A DNA stretch of 64,000 nucleotides from Rhytidiadelphus loreus. Lineage: Eukaryota; Streptophyta; Bryopsida; Hypnales; Hylocomiaceae. This document shows positions 11,942-24,066 of the stretch, piece by piece (positions within the stretch are counted from its first letter, which is position 1; each line of letters begins with the position of its first letter). Both the position numbers and the translations under genes were made by a program. The DNA is taken from NCBI GenBank assembly GCA_947034895.1, contig OX344762.1, positions 26,826,760 to 26,890,759 on the forward strand, read 5' to 3'. The notes below the pieces were generated by a model. The model saw only the letters and a list, made by a program, of their open reading frames with translations, searched no databases and had not been told where the DNA came from.

Positions 11942-12092
11942 AGTTGATAGATTTTGTTAGACATCCCATATAGCAACCACTGTTTTTATGTCAACAATGA
12001 CGTCTACTATAACATGAAGATGTTTTAGTGGACAACAATGTTGACATAAAAACAATGATTGTTACATTGAATGTCCAACAAAATTTGTTAAC
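11942..12092. repeat. Short foldback element
   Basis: The left arm containing TGTTTTTATGTCAACA pairs with TGTTGACATAAAAACA in the right arm, and AGATTTTGTTAGACAT pairs with ATGTCCAACAAAATTTGT. Arms are about 60 bases. No protein. Probably a small MITE. Confidence 0.7.
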
Positions 12093-12150
12093 TTTGACAT
12101 GGGTTCCTTCTAGTGACCCTCATCACAAAGTTTAGACCCTACAGTTTGGC

Positions 12151-12447
12151 AACAATTATCGTGTGGTTATTGTTGTTTCATGGGTTCGTACCATAATCGC
12201 ATTGACTTAGTGTATTTTTACGCACTAAATCAGTGCGAAAACAATGAATATCAATAGTGTACGGTTTATGTATTTTAACTATACAATTGTTGTGTCAAAA
12301 CTGCACAACAATCATATAGTTCAAGTACATAAACTGTACGCTATTGATATTCATTGTTTTTGCGTTGATTCAGTGCGTAAAAATACACTAAGTCAATGCG
12401 ATTATGGTACGAACCCATGAAACAACAATAACCACACAATAATTGTT
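12151..12447. repeat. 297-bp near-perfect hairpin element
   Basis: The entire stretch is one palindrome centred near 12299. AACAATTATCGTGTGGTTAT on the left mirrors the right end TAACCACACAATAATTGTT, and long inner blocks such as CGTACCATAATCGCATTGAC pair without gaps. I see fewer than about 12 mismatches over arms of roughly 145 bases. No target duplication is evident. It is a foldback MITE or a candidate small-RNA hairpin. Confidence 0.85.
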
Positions 12448-12909
12448 AACAATCTATCTATCCTTAAGTTTGAGATGCTACCCTACTTCAAGAATCATTT
12501 TAAGAGTACAATGCATGAATTGCTCAAAATCAATTCAAATGTTTTGGAATGTTTAATGGATGAAAATTTTAAATTGCTACAAAATCTTCAGAGGGTATTG
12601 CTGCATTTGGGATCGAGGGTGTGAATTCTAGAGTCTCACTCTGTGGATTAAAAAAAAGCTGAAAGAGAAGATGCAAAAACTACGTGATCATACATTAGAG
12701 AGTTATTCACAATTAGTGCTTTATGTGAATAATGTTTTCTTAAGGTTTCTTCCAGAACAAGTAGCTTTGAAATTTAGACACAAATTTATTATGTGGCATC
12801 ATATATGGTAGCCGACCCATACCTGATCACTTAAGCAATTTTGCATAGGTGCAGTGCGTGGATATGGACGGATGGATTTTTGCAGTGTATGGAAATAGAC
12901 TGTGGAAGG

Positions 12910-13107
12910 CACTAGAAGAAAAAAGGGTTTTTTGCGACTGCAAGTTTTGAGTCACTGTGGACACAAATTACAGTAGTTGCAGTGTAGTTGTTTTCTAGTT
13001 GCATCATAGTTGTTTTCACTAGAAAACAACTACACTGCAACTACTGTAATTTGTGTCCACAGTGACTCAAAACTTGCAGTCGCAAATCCCCCTTTTTTCT
13101 TCTAGTG
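12910..13107. mobile_element. CACTA-type MITE, 198 bp, TSD AGG
   Basis: It starts CACTAGAAGAAAAAAGGG and ends with the mirror sequence CCCTTTTTTCTTCTAGTG. It is flanked on both sides by AGG, the 3-base duplication expected of CACTA/EnSpm elements. Internally it is a long hairpin: GCGACTGCAAGTTTTGAGTC pairs with its reverse complement near 13065-13085. Related ends occur at 27133-27325 and 36917/39475. Confidence 0.88.
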
Positions 13108-13484
13108 AGGATTGTATAATTTTCCAGAATTTTCTGACTACAAATATAATAGCTACAAATTTTGAAAGTGCAGATTCGGTTCAACCTATAGTGGTCAGAT
13201 AGACTTCTGTGATTTCAACCATAGGCTGCAATCAAAACGGATAGTTCTGCAGTATTGTAGTCATTAACTACAGCACAAAAAGTAGTTTTCTTTGTACATC
13301 TAATCCTGTGACACGTAAGGATGGTAATGTGCGTGTCATGAAACTTCAATGCACACTGAGTACCGTCCATAATGAACAAGGGAACTGACACATTAGGTAA
13401 CTTCAAACTTGTTTTTCCCGCTCATCTTTGAAGTTCAAGGAATTGGCGCGTGGCTTTGTTGGCTTCCTCCAACGGCTAGGTCCA

Positions 13485-15881
13485 TCACTGGTTCTGTCGT
13501 GAACTTGGCTGTAGAGGCCACAAAGTTTGCATTGGATATGGCATGGGCATTTGCTGGAAGTGTGTGACGTTGGGCATAATGGGTGGTTGTGCAATGGATT
13601 GCACAGGGTTGAAAGGATTCTGAAAAGAATTGCCAATCATGAAGTGCGAGCCATGGAGCAGCTGCAAATCCGCCAACGACGTCGTTGCAGGAGCAGGTTT
13701 GGATGCGGAGGTCGGAATGCGGTGAGCGAATGCGTTGCCGTCACCAGGAGGTAGTGCGGCCCCTAACTGTGGACCCCGCCTTGGCCGCTTCGCAGCAGGA
13801 GTGCGGGAGCGTTCTTTGTCTGCTGTCCGCGTAGCGCGCTGCTGTCGCGCCTGCGCTTGGAGCTCCGTCTTCCGATCTCGCTCTGCAGCCTTCCGCGCAC
13901 GGTCGTCCGCTTTCCTAGCACGCTCCGCTTCTTTTTTTGCACGGTCCTCAACAACCTTGAAGTGGTGAGCTTCCCGCAGTCGGCGTTTGTCTTCACGTTC
14001 TTGTAATTTTTTGGCTTGTGCTTGTTGTCGTACAAGCTTTGCTGCCTCCTTGTCGCGTGCTCTCTGCACATTTTCTTCCTGCAATTGCTTGACTGCCGTA
14101 ATGTAACCATCTAAAGTGAGGAGTTGGGATTTGGAGAAGTCAACAAGAGAATGCCGAATTCTGCTTCTAGGATTTCCGTGGTCAGTGAGTGCAGGCACCT
14201 GCAGAAAGCGGCTCACGGAGCGTGGAGTCTCGTCGGCACCTGTTGCAGTGACGTCTTCGGGCACCTGCATTCCACCGGTCTCCCCGTTGAGGACGTACTG
14301 CGTGCTGCCGCTGTTCATGTCGCGGTTGAAGCCCTCCTCCAGCTCGTCGTCCAGCAGGTGAGGTAATTCTTCCGCCGGTGCTGTTGTGTGCAGGTCCTCC
14401 CAAACCTCGGGACCTTCGGTACTTGAACCTGCGCCATACATCTCGCTGGGGCGCAGCTGCGAGTCGACAACAACTTTGTTGAGCGGGTAGATTCCTGTAG
14501 AGGAAAAACCTTTCTGGATATTGTTCGTTGTCAAGGCCTGCTTCAAGCCAAGGGACACCCATTGCGCAAGAATGTGCTTCTGTGCAGGCTGGTTCAAGTG
14601 CCTTGCCATCCAGTAATCTCGATATTGTCGGAAATATTTCTTGAATGGTCCAAAAACAGAGAAGTCTAATGGCTGTAGAGCGTGTGACGTGTGAGAGGGC
14701 AAAGTAACAATATCTAGGCGTGCTTCTGATGCTCTCACAGCCACCTCCAGCGTCACGTGACTAGCGTGTCCATCCAGGATCAACAAATGTCTTGTTGTAG
14801 GAGAAATGTCACCAAATTCTCGGACACTTTCAAGAAAATGTGATATCCATGCAGAGAACAAGTCAGCTGTTATCCACGCCTTGGGCGACATTGCCATGCT
14901 TGCACCTGGTTCACAGTGTTGTAGGAAGTTTTGCCGACATCTCTGTCCTTTGAAAATGTAAAATGATGGTAAAGCTAATCCTGCTGCGTTGATGCAGACA
15001 AGCACAGACAGCCACTCTCGTTGATCAGGGACGGTTTTCTGGACGTGACGAGCACCTTGGCGAGCAATGACTATCGCCCCACCGCTACTCCCTGCCTGCA
15101 CACTAGTTTCATCGCAATTCTAGATCCTATCTGCAGGAAAGCCAGGTAACGTATACAAATATTGTAGAACTTGGTAGAAGCTTTGCACATTTGCAATAGT
15201 CAATCCCTTGGCTCTGGAGGGGGACAAGGCCTCTGCCACCCTCATTGTCAATTCAGGATGACCTCGCCGAAACCACTGCATCCACCCGTCACCTGGAATT
15301 CCGTCTGTGAATGGCGTCACACGATTCCGTGTCATTTCGTATACTTTCATTTTCAGCATTGTAGGACTGAGCCCTAGCCCCCTGTCACACATGTCCAGCA
15401 GGTATTGCACAAGTTCTTGCTCCTCCTCCACACTGAGAACAGTTTCGCTTCCTTTCTTCCTAGTTTTTCATACACCGTAGCACCAATCTCGAAAAGTAGC
15501 ATACGGAATTCCATGTGTTTGAGCAGCTTGCCTCATGCTTGCACCTTTATCATGATGCAGGATAGCTGCTTGGAGCTGATCGTCGGTCCACAGAGCTTGT
15601 TTTTTCGATGTTGCGGGCTTGCTGGCGGAATGTTGCGCTGTTGCTGTGGGAATTCTTTCATCGTCGATGGGACCCTCGCTGCGACCATGTCGGAGTGGGC
15701 GACCTTCCAACGGTGCAGCCTCGTCCTCTGTCGGGTTGGTGAAGACTACGACACCGCTGCCCGCATGGAGCTTCTGTTTTGCAGGTCCACCGCGCCCCCT
15801 CTTGCTCCGCTGCCGTCGCTGCACAGCAGGTCGATCTGTATGGAGGTCAGTCTGCAGAGAGGGGGGAGCTTCCCCGCCCAT
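13485..15881 (-). pseudogene. Pogo/Tigger-type transposase (CENP-B HTH plus DDE_1), with in-frame stops
   Basis: One minus frame runs from 15881 to 13485. The N-terminal segment ends in a psq-type helix-turn-helix (SMRQAAQTHGIPYATFRDWC). The middle segment 15431-15120 is the CENP-B-type DNA-binding region (LSPTMLKMKVYEMTRNR). The DDE core follows: NCDET at about 15113, LLILDGHASH, and HALQPLDF 36 residues later. This gives an intact DD35D triad. The C-terminus is a long Arg/Lys/Ala-rich coiled region, then a Pro/Met/Gln-rich tail. A TGA at 15468-15470 and a TAG at 15120-15122 interrupt it; the latter falls just before NCDET, where Trp is plausible. Apart from these the frame stays open, so decay is recent. 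The protein would have bound the terminal repeats and cut at TA. Confidence 0.85.
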
Positions 15882-17499
15882 GGTCCTCCGTGAACCAGTC
15901 TTGCGGAGTGTCTGCCGCTGACGGAGTCGCTGCAGATGCCGCAGTGCCTCGTAGTCTTATCATCCACCGTAGTGTTGGAGAGGCCTCGCTCACTTGCATG
16001 CTTGTCGTTGCTGCTTGAGTCGCATTCAGTCGCTTCAGTTGCACTTGTACTATTTTCAGTTGATGTCATGCTCGTTTTGTAATTGTGCACAGGAGCGCTT
16101 GCTTGCTGAGGAGCGCCTACTGACTGCGGAGCAACTGCTTCCTGCGGAGCGGCTGGTGAGGAGCGTCTGTGTGAACACCCGCAGTGCTTGCCGCTCGAAA
16201 GTGAGGTCTGCATGGAGACAACAATTTTTTGGGAGGCTTCAGCGCTTCTCAATAAATGTTACTATATGTGTGCATTGGAATGTACTTGCAGAGAGAAGAG
16301 GAAACGGGTACTTACGTGAAGTATGTCTTTGCATTTCTGTAACAAAGGTAGACATGAACACAATTGCAATTCATTTCTATACTTCAGCTTCAGTTCCACA
16401 AAATGAAAGCTCCTTAAAAATTCAGAAAACTCACTGTGACATTCTCATTCAAATACTCATGAGCTGCATGTTCAAGCACAACTGCATTCATTTCTGTCAC
16501 TATGGAATAGACATATACAAGTGGTTATTCGGACATTCCACTTTACATGTGAAAACTTTTGGGCTTCCTACACTGTAAATTGTTGTTAGCTGTGTTTTTG
16601 TGGCTTTACAGGTGGGACATACCTGTTGTATTTGTGGTTTTTGACTAGCAGGACGGATTGACTTTCCTTCTTTGAATTCTATACTCTTCAATTCTCGAAT
16701 GAGTGAAGGTCAACAGCTTTGCTTCAATCCCTTAGTCTCTGTAGGCACAAATGAAATCACTTGCTTTAGTACAGCATGGCGTATATTGTAGGAAATTGAA
16801 GCTTCCAAAGAGTTCTAGGTTCTAAGCATACGAATTACATGGGCAATCCCTAATTATTGAACATTGTAATGAAATGATTCCTTCACTTACCGTGAGTGCA
16901 GTCCTACAATTCAGCAACTGGGACTCCACAACCATAGCAACATAGAAGCTCGTCTCACTTGTTCATAAGATAGCTATCGACATTGCTCAAAGCATATGCA
17001 GTATTTCTACTCCTGTCACTACTCTTGCATAGCAAAGCGTTTGGTAACTCACACAATTGTTTTCACTCTAGAGATGTTGCATGTCACTAACAAGAGGAGC
17101 TGCAAGTGTGGAGCGATTTGTGTCACATTTTCTTCTAGTTGCATTTTCAATCAATGACCTTTGCAAAATATAGAAGCCGCTAGTGCACAGCCGTTCATCA
17201 AAGCCAGTATTATCAACCACAGCCACATGAAGATGTGTACAAAAAAAAATGGGAAATAAGTCGCCAATATAGGTTGCTTCACTACTGTGCCATTAATATC
17301 CTAGGTAACCACCGCAACCATTGTAAATACAGGCTAAAATTAAATGTACTCAGCGCCAGCTGCCATCTTACCAAGCAGCCATTCTCTTTTGTATCTTCAA
17401 TTGTCACAACTGATCATTTATTCGTTTCTACTTGAACGGAATTACACTAGCCTACACCACCAGAATGGGGGGGTGATCAGGTATGGGTTGGCTACCATA

Positions 17500-18490
17500 A
17501 TTATCTTTCATATTAAATTTTTTCCTAATGAAAAATGGAGTGTACTTGCTTTGAAAGTTCTGTCTCTGTGTTCCATGGCTTGGATTGTTTAACCCATGAA
17601 TGTCTTAGGCCTATTTTTAGCTTGTAGGAATTTGCTGTAAATTGAATAAAAAGACCTACATGATTTTGATAAATTGAATTAATTTTTTTTGAATTGTAAC
17701 CATACAATTTCAAAATACACATGTTAGACATCACCTAGGAAGATAGAACACAACATTATCATTTATAAATTGAAAGATCATAAAGCTTGATTATGAGTAG
17801 GTTACAATTGCAAAATTGATTTGAAGTCTTTTAATCTTCTTTTGACATGTCAAATCTAAAAAGTTGGTCACCATGTGCTATCACCTTTTTCCTTTTAATA
17901 TTGAAATGGGAAGTTTCAAAATTCCTACTAAATTTTGGCTAGGTCAACTACTTGATATACTTCCACATTCGTAATTTTAGGAAAATATGATTTTGTGGAA
18001 TATCAAATCCAACCATTAGAGGGGACAACTTCATAGAGTATGAGGATGACTTTCATCCATGTAGAATTGGAAAACAAACAAGAATTTCAATCATGCTCAT
18101 TGTTCGTAAATTGGACGTCAAAGAGCTAAAGGTTTAATATTTAAATATTAATATTATATGGCATGTATAACTTTGAGGAGATGCAAAGCATTATACAATT
18201 AAAAAAGATGCAGACAGTAAGCATTCATTACAAATAGTGTACATTGTTGCAACTATATATAGCTCTTTTCGATGTTTTAGGCAAAATGTGTATTAATAAA
18301 AAAATTAATGTTTTCTATGTATTCAAATTTCTTTAATGTATAATTTTTTAGGTGATTTTCTCGTGTCCACATGTCTTGTTAACAATGTGGACACATTTCT
18401 GTAACACATGTCTTGTTTATTAGGAAAAACACAATGAACGTACTTTCTTTGACAATGCTAGGAGAATTATTTTTAGGCCCATATGAACAT
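17500..18490. other. AT-rich intergenic, no gene seen
   Basis: No coding or RNA gene supported. The stretch separates the pogo element from the 50-bp tandem array. Confidence 0.4.
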
Positions 18491-19041
18491 ATATACTAAT
18501 GGATTAAAAATAAAAGCTTTATCTTGTACCCCACATAAATACATACTAACTGATTTAAAATAAAAACTTTATATTGTATCCCACATGAATACATAGTAAT
18601 GGATTAAAAATGAAAAATTTATCATGTATCTCACATGAACACATGGTAATGGATTAAAAATGAAAAATTTATCTTGTATATCACACAAACACATAGTAAT
18701 GGATTAAAAATGAAAACTTTATCTTGAACCCCACATAAACACATACTAATGGACTAAAACTAGAAACTTTATCTTGTACCCCACATGAACATATACTAAT
18801 GGATTAAAAATAAAAGCTTCATCTTATACCCCACATGAACACATAGTAACGGATTAAAAATAAAAACTTTATATTGTACCCCACATGAACACATAGTAAT
18901 GGATTAAAAATGAAATTTTTTATCTTGTATCTCACATGAACACATAGTAATGGATTAAAAATGAAAGCTTTATCTTGTACCCCACATGAACACATAGTAA
19001 TGGATTAAAAATGAAAACTTTACCTTGTACCCCACATGAAC
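18491..19041. repeat. 50-bp tandem array, 11 copies
   Basis: The unit ACATAGTAATGGATTAAAAA continues as TGAAAACTTTATCTTGTACC and CCACATGAAC. It repeats eleven times at exactly 50 bases, with one 51-base unit near 18895. Units differ from each other by about 2-8 bases. No open frame spans the array, and there is no spacer/repeat alternation, so it is a minisatellite rather than a CRISPR-like array. Confidence 0.92.
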
Positions 19042-20996
19042 ACATTGTGAGCCTTGTAATTGTCACCCGGGCCTCGGATTTTTCTTTTTTTTGCTTTATG
19101 CACATTTTTATGAGTATTCCTAGTCAAAAGATACTAAAAAGTGTATTAACATCATGTTTGGTAGAAGTCCCTATCAATACGGTGTTTTAAGCCCAAAAAG
19201 TCCGAAAGTGTTCTAAACTCTCCCATTTGATAAAGTTTATGTCCTAATAGGTTTAAGGGGTCAATTGTGAGTTTGTAATAGAAATGAGCCCAATGGCCAA
19301 GTAAGTAAAAACACCTAAAACAGACTTCGAAGGATTTAACCTTTAAGAGCACGTAACATCTCCGAAACAAAGAGGAATTAGGATTTCAATAAAGTCCTCA
19401 GGGTTGGGAAACTTATTTAGGAGTTTATGGGGAAGCATGATCCAAATTGCAAAAGTTAAAAAAAAGACCATCATGTGTGACATTGCAGGTAAATCCACGA
19501 ATACCGAGTGCGGGCAATCGAGAGATGAAAAAAGGTGTTTCTAACTAAGAAACATTCCAAGAGCATAATGATGAAGTCATATTGCAAAGATTTCCTATTA
19601 CAAGAATGATTTTTCCTCCTCAAAATTAAAATCAAGAAGTAGGAAATTCCATCTTGCTATTATTAGTGCAAAGTCATATTTTCTAAACTACAGAAGATGA
19701 CTCCATGGAGAGTCAATTGTGTTTATCGGGATTTGGAAATTCATAGAAATTACATAGATCGCAATAAAATCCCACTAAAAATTAGGATAGTATTTTTTAT
19801 CATAAATAAGATTCCAACCAAGTTTCATGACATTCTGACACCAACAAGTACCCCAACCAGCGGCAGCAACTATTATTAAAAAAATTTACAAAATGATGGC
19901 GGGTTGACTGATGACCCAAGGACATATGATGTCCAATTGTAGTCAACTTGGACTCTTTTCTTACTTTCTCAAACCTCCCAAACCACCCAAGCTAGTCAAA
20001 ACTTTGAAAAAAATGAAAACTTCAACATTTGGATTTTTGACCTTTTTCACTACTTTGCTAAACAATGATTTTTACTTGCAAAATCGTCTAGAAGTAGGGG
20101 GTAGGGGATCCTTTAGACTAATTTGGGTCTTCTAAAGACAATGGTGCAACCTGTTTGGCACTTGGAGCTTTTCTCCAAAATTTATAAAAATCACAACAAT
20201 TGTAGTAGAATTTGAATTTAGTTAATTTTTATTTACTTAGGAGTAGGTATAGTTAATTAGAGGGGAAATGGATGACGTAGACAAGTATAAAAGGCCTCCT
20301 CCTCTTTTCTCTTTGCACCCCTTTTTCTTTTCATAAGCTTTGGCCAAAACGCGGCCACGTTGTTGAAATTTTTGGCAATTTGCCAAAAACCTTTGTTTTG
20401 AATTGCATGTGAAAGCTTTGCTTCTATTTTATGGTCTTTTAATCTCTTGTGTTCTTACTTTGAAGCCTATTAAAGGGGCTTTAAGGTCCCTTTGGAGATA
20501 TTGACAAACTATTGATGTGTTTTGAGAATTTATACTAAACTTTGCATTTTGTTCTGAAGCTTTCATTACTATTCACTGGACAAGCTATTGTGTGGAATTT
20601 CACACCATTTGGTTGTTGAAAATCCCCCTTAAGTTTGTGTGCTAACAATCGGTTGTCTTTGTGGTCCTTAAGTGTGTTTTATCTATTAACAATTATTCCT
20701 ACCAAGCGTCTTGTATGGGATATCCAAACTTATTTTAGTAAACATCCTCCTAAAGCCTTGACGTGGAAATACGTGGCCCAACAGAGTGTTTGGTGTCATT
20801 TAGAGAGATTTTGGATTGGATTTAAGACTTTCAAAGGTCCTACGTCAATTATTGGTAATAAAGAAGGCTAATTTATCCCCTAAAGAACCACAATATTTTT
20901 AGGCCCAAAACTACTTCAAAATTCTTGTTTTTAAAGCAAAGCAAAAATCTTCAACTATATTTATTTATTAACAAATTCGATTGTAGGATCTTTTAG
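19042..20996. other. Intergenic; TATA-box-like promoter near 20287, possible LTR remnant
   Basis: TATAAAAGGCC occurs near 20287, followed by a C/T-rich leader, as in a plant promoter or LTR. No open frame downstream resembles a known protein, and no matching second LTR was found in the window. An orphan transposon end reading CCCCTAAAGAACCA sits near 20875. The rest is AT-rich with nothing recognised. Confidence 0.35.
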
Positions 20997-21000
20997 TTAA

Positions 21001-21312
21001 CCCCTAAAGGACCATTGTCCCCTCGGGGGACAAAATGGATTTCGGGCAAGTTCCTATGATCTCAATTTTTAGTGAATTTTTTTGAAACTTTCTCATAAGA
21101 TAGAAAAACTTTCTTTTTTCAACTTTGAATGCTAATCTCTTCCAATCTGTACGGTCAAACTCCATGAAATTTTTACCACATGATACTAGACTAGTAAAGT
21201 ACAAGATCCTATGGTCAGATTCTAAAAAAAGTTTTTTCTTTTTTGGATGAATACAACAAAATGGCAGTTTTGAGTAGTTTTTGACAGAAGAACGGCCTTG
21301 GTCCTTTAGAGG
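21001..21312. mobile_element. TTAA-flanked MITE, family A, short copy
   Basis: The ends are CCCCTAAAGGACCA on the left and its mirror TTGGTCCTTTAGAGG on the right. It is bounded by TTAA at 20997-21000 and 21313-21316. TTAA duplication with CCC-starting ends is characteristic of piggyBac-type transposition. Reverse-complemented, it matches both ends of the longer copy at 40878-41804 but lacks that copy's middle 600 bases. No protein. Confidence 0.8.
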
Positions 21313-21772
21313 TTAAACAAACCTTTACAAGTTTGTTTAAGAATTTGAGGTTAAAACCTCTAGTACGGCAAAGCTATCACCAAAATTCCCATTTATCTCT
21401 CTAGTACTAACCAACCTCTCTTTAAAAAAATCCTATAAACAAAGGTTAAAACATCCGTACAACGAAGCTATCGCCAAAATTCCCGTTTATCTCTTAGTAC
21501 TAATCAACCTCTTCCTAAAAAGTTTTATAAATTCGGGTCTAAAATCCCGGACGGCGAAGCTTTGCCTTTGCTAGATTTTTTCCAATTTGTGTTTAAGATT
21601 AAAGGGTCCCCAAAAGAGACCAAAATACTGGCAAGCAACGGCCATTAAGCATTGTTTGGATTTTAAACCAAAAAAATTGGAAGTTGGTTGATGCCCTAGG
21701 CCAACCAAAAAGTCAGCCAGAGGCTAGACCAATACCAGTTGGGCCATTAAGGCCCCCCAATTGGGCCATTAA

Positions 21773-22737
21773 CCCCTCATCACCCGGAGGGAACGAAAAG
21801 TGTCCTCACAAAAAATTCAAAGTGCTGTAACTTTTGCATCTAATGTCCAAATTCAATAAAACTTGTTGGTAAAGTTGCGCTCTCTCTTCTAGTTTATATG
21901 GTACAATTTTAAGATCAATCCAAGGCTGTATTGATTTCTTGGAAGCCAATCAAAGTTCACAGGTTCAATTTGAATTCAACAAATAACATTTGAAGGTTGA
22001 AACTTTGGGGGCTTGTATCTCCTTCATTTAATGTTTATTTTCAATCAAATTTGTTGGGTTATGTTCCCCTTGAAGTCTAGTTATTGTGGTAAAATTTTCA
22101 GATCAATCCAAGTTGTTTTGAATGCTTGGGAGCAATTCGAAGTTCAAAATCCAAACATTTTTGCATTACAGTGAACTTCGGCGGCTTATAACTTCTTCAA
22201 ACAGGGTTTGTTTTCAATAATTTTTATTGGAAAAGTTGCGCATACTAGTCTAGTTATTGTGGTAAGAATTTCATATCAATCCGTGAAGTTATGATTGACT
22301 GAGAAGCATTTTAGTAGAGGTAGGTTTAGCCATAGATGTGTTTTTTTGCTACTTTTTTTTACTTGTTTGTTGACATTTCAATACAATTTTGCAAATCCAA
22401 TGAGTCAATTGAATGATTTTTTTCCCCATCAAAGTGTTTGTCTTTTGTTTCTAAATAACTTTGTAGTTTCAAGTTTTTTCATTTGAATAGGTTTAGAAAT
22501 CGAATTTCACCTCCAATGGTGTTTTTAGGAAAATTTCAGCATCTTTTTTCAACACTAAAACATTATAATCTCTCAATCTATACTGTCAAATGACCCCAAA
22601 TTTGATTTACACCATCTACAACATGCACACTACAAGATTGTACAGTTCAGATCTCTATAACTTAGCAAAATTTACATCTATAACACTTCGAAATGAATGA
22701 TGTTTTTGAACTCAAACGGACCTTAGGCGATGAGGGG
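21773..22737. mobile_element. TTAA-flanked element, family B, about 965 bp
   Basis: The left end is TTAA followed by CCCCTCATCACCC; the right end reverse-complements to CCCCTCATCGCCTAAGG, with the flanking TTAA decayed to TTTG. It is non-coding and contains internally repeated modules such as GTAACTTTTGCATCTAATG and TTTTCAGATCAATCCAAG. A second copy in the same orientation starts at 41937. Confidence 0.7.
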
Positions 22738-23189
22738 TTTGAAACTCACAGATATGCTTGGTTCACATACATCAAACTCAAAAGATCAAAACAGGGGATG
22801 ATGCCCACAGGGCCCCCATTTGGATTTTTATGGGATATTTGATCACCAAACATAGTCTTTAAAACTGTGAACTTTGAGAGAAAATTCTCAGTGATATTTT
22901 TAATTTAATTTTAACTTAGTTACACGGGATCCAGACAGTATTTTGACAGTTTAGTATTATCTAGTGTTAGCAAAATTTCCACAATTTTGAATCAGTGAAA
23001 AAAAGGGAGGAACCTGAGACCTAGAAAGGGCTGAAATTCAAAGATGGATTTGGAAAGAGAAAGAACCAGAGTTCCAGAGAAGGCTAAGTGTCCCAAAAAA
23101 ATCAGATTGCAAGGCTAGATCAGACATCAAGGGAAGTCAACCCAACGAGCAACACATACCAGATCATCAATTGAGTTACAAGTGATTAA

Positions 23190-23410
23190 CCCCTTAACGC
23201 CTCAATCCTTTTTCAAAATTTCACATATTTTTTCTTATATTTTTGTACAGTAATACCATTTACCAAAATTTTATGAAATTGGACATAAAAGAAGGTTGTT
23301 TTTTCAAGATTCAGGTGTTACATTGGATGAATGAGAAGGTAGTTGGATGAAACAATGCCTGCAAGCCCTCTGTTCATCGTCGAGAATATGGACGTCAGAG
23401 CGCTTAAGGA
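23190..23410. mobile_element. TTAA-flanked MITE, family C, 221 bp
   Basis: It begins CCCCTTAACGCC after TTAA (23186-23189) and ends GCGCTTAAGGA before TTAA (23411-23414). The end repeats are imperfect. The layout matches families A and B, so a common TTAA-specific transposase is likely. No coding capacity. Confidence 0.6.
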
Positions 23411-23869
23411 TTAAGCTCTGACCAGGTCAATTGGAACTGCGTCCAGGGGTGATTCAACATTATGTCCTTTGCATTCTAGCCATTTCAACAAGTTTTGGAA
23501 CTCATCCAAACTATCTACAACAAATTTCCGCCATACACGCACAACTCAAGCTCTCAAGAAGACATACAAATTAGGAGTTGCAAAGAAAATGCATTCAAGC
23601 GGAAGTTGCAATAGTATTTAGGTAGGAAGAATTTCCATTTGCACATGCACCATTAGATAGTAGAGAATAATAGCAAAAGTTGGATTTTTTTATGAGACGA
23701 ATAGAAAAAAACAAAAAGAAGGAATAGTTGACCTTTGGGAAGTTTCTAGAATTAGTTATTAGTTAGAAAAAGAAAAACAAGCATTGTCTTAATGTTTCAT
23801 TTGATTCCAAATCAATTAGTCAAATATTAGCATTAGATTTTATAAGATTTTATTCCCAAAGAAATATCT

Positions 23870-24066
23870 ATAAAAGGTAAAAGAGAATATTTGAAGGAGA
23901 AGGAAGGGAAAGAAATACAAACCATCGAAGGACAACGCTTAGGACGTCCCTAAGCCTAAAAAAAATTTACAAAATCAACAACAAAAAACAATAACATTAA
24001 AGATGGATTTGGAGAGTGCAATCGACAACATGGTGGCGACATTTGATGAAGAAGGAATCAATGGAC
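23870..24066 (+). promoter_or_regulatory. Possible TATA promoter and short first exon
   Basis: TATAAAAGG near 23871 is followed by a purine-rich leader, then an ATG at about 24003 opening a 22-residue acidic peptide. That peptide ends at GTTAGT, a donor-like site at about 24067. No downstream exon could be matched. It could equally be part of a retroelement leader. Confidence 0.25.

Larger units (their letters stand above)
12806..17497 (-). mobile_element. Complete pogo-type (Tc1/mariner) element, 4.7 kb
   Basis: Terminal inverted repeats of at least 25 bases begin TGGTAGCCGACCCATACCTG at 12806. The mirror end at 17473-17497 differs by one base. Both ends are flanked by TA (12804-12805 and 17498-17499), the hallmark target duplication of the Tc1/mariner superfamily. 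The body carries a pogo transposase on the minus strand and is markedly richer in GC than its flanks. A CACTA-type MITE at 12910-13107 is nested inside, so the pogo element is the older of the two. The transposase has in-frame stops, so this copy is not autonomous. Confidence 0.88.

Noticed and set aside
15746..16252. 168-codon minus frame upstream of the pogo transposase
   Set aside because: It is in a different frame from the transposase, overlaps it, and its Ser/Ala-rich content looks like composition bias of the GC-rich element.
18491..19041. CRISPR-like array
   Set aside because: There are no unique spacers between repeats; the units are contiguous, and the DNA is plant nuclear.
20635..20871. 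78-codon plus frame after the TATA-like box
   Set aside because: No domain and no start context; I could not confirm an LTR retrotransposon.
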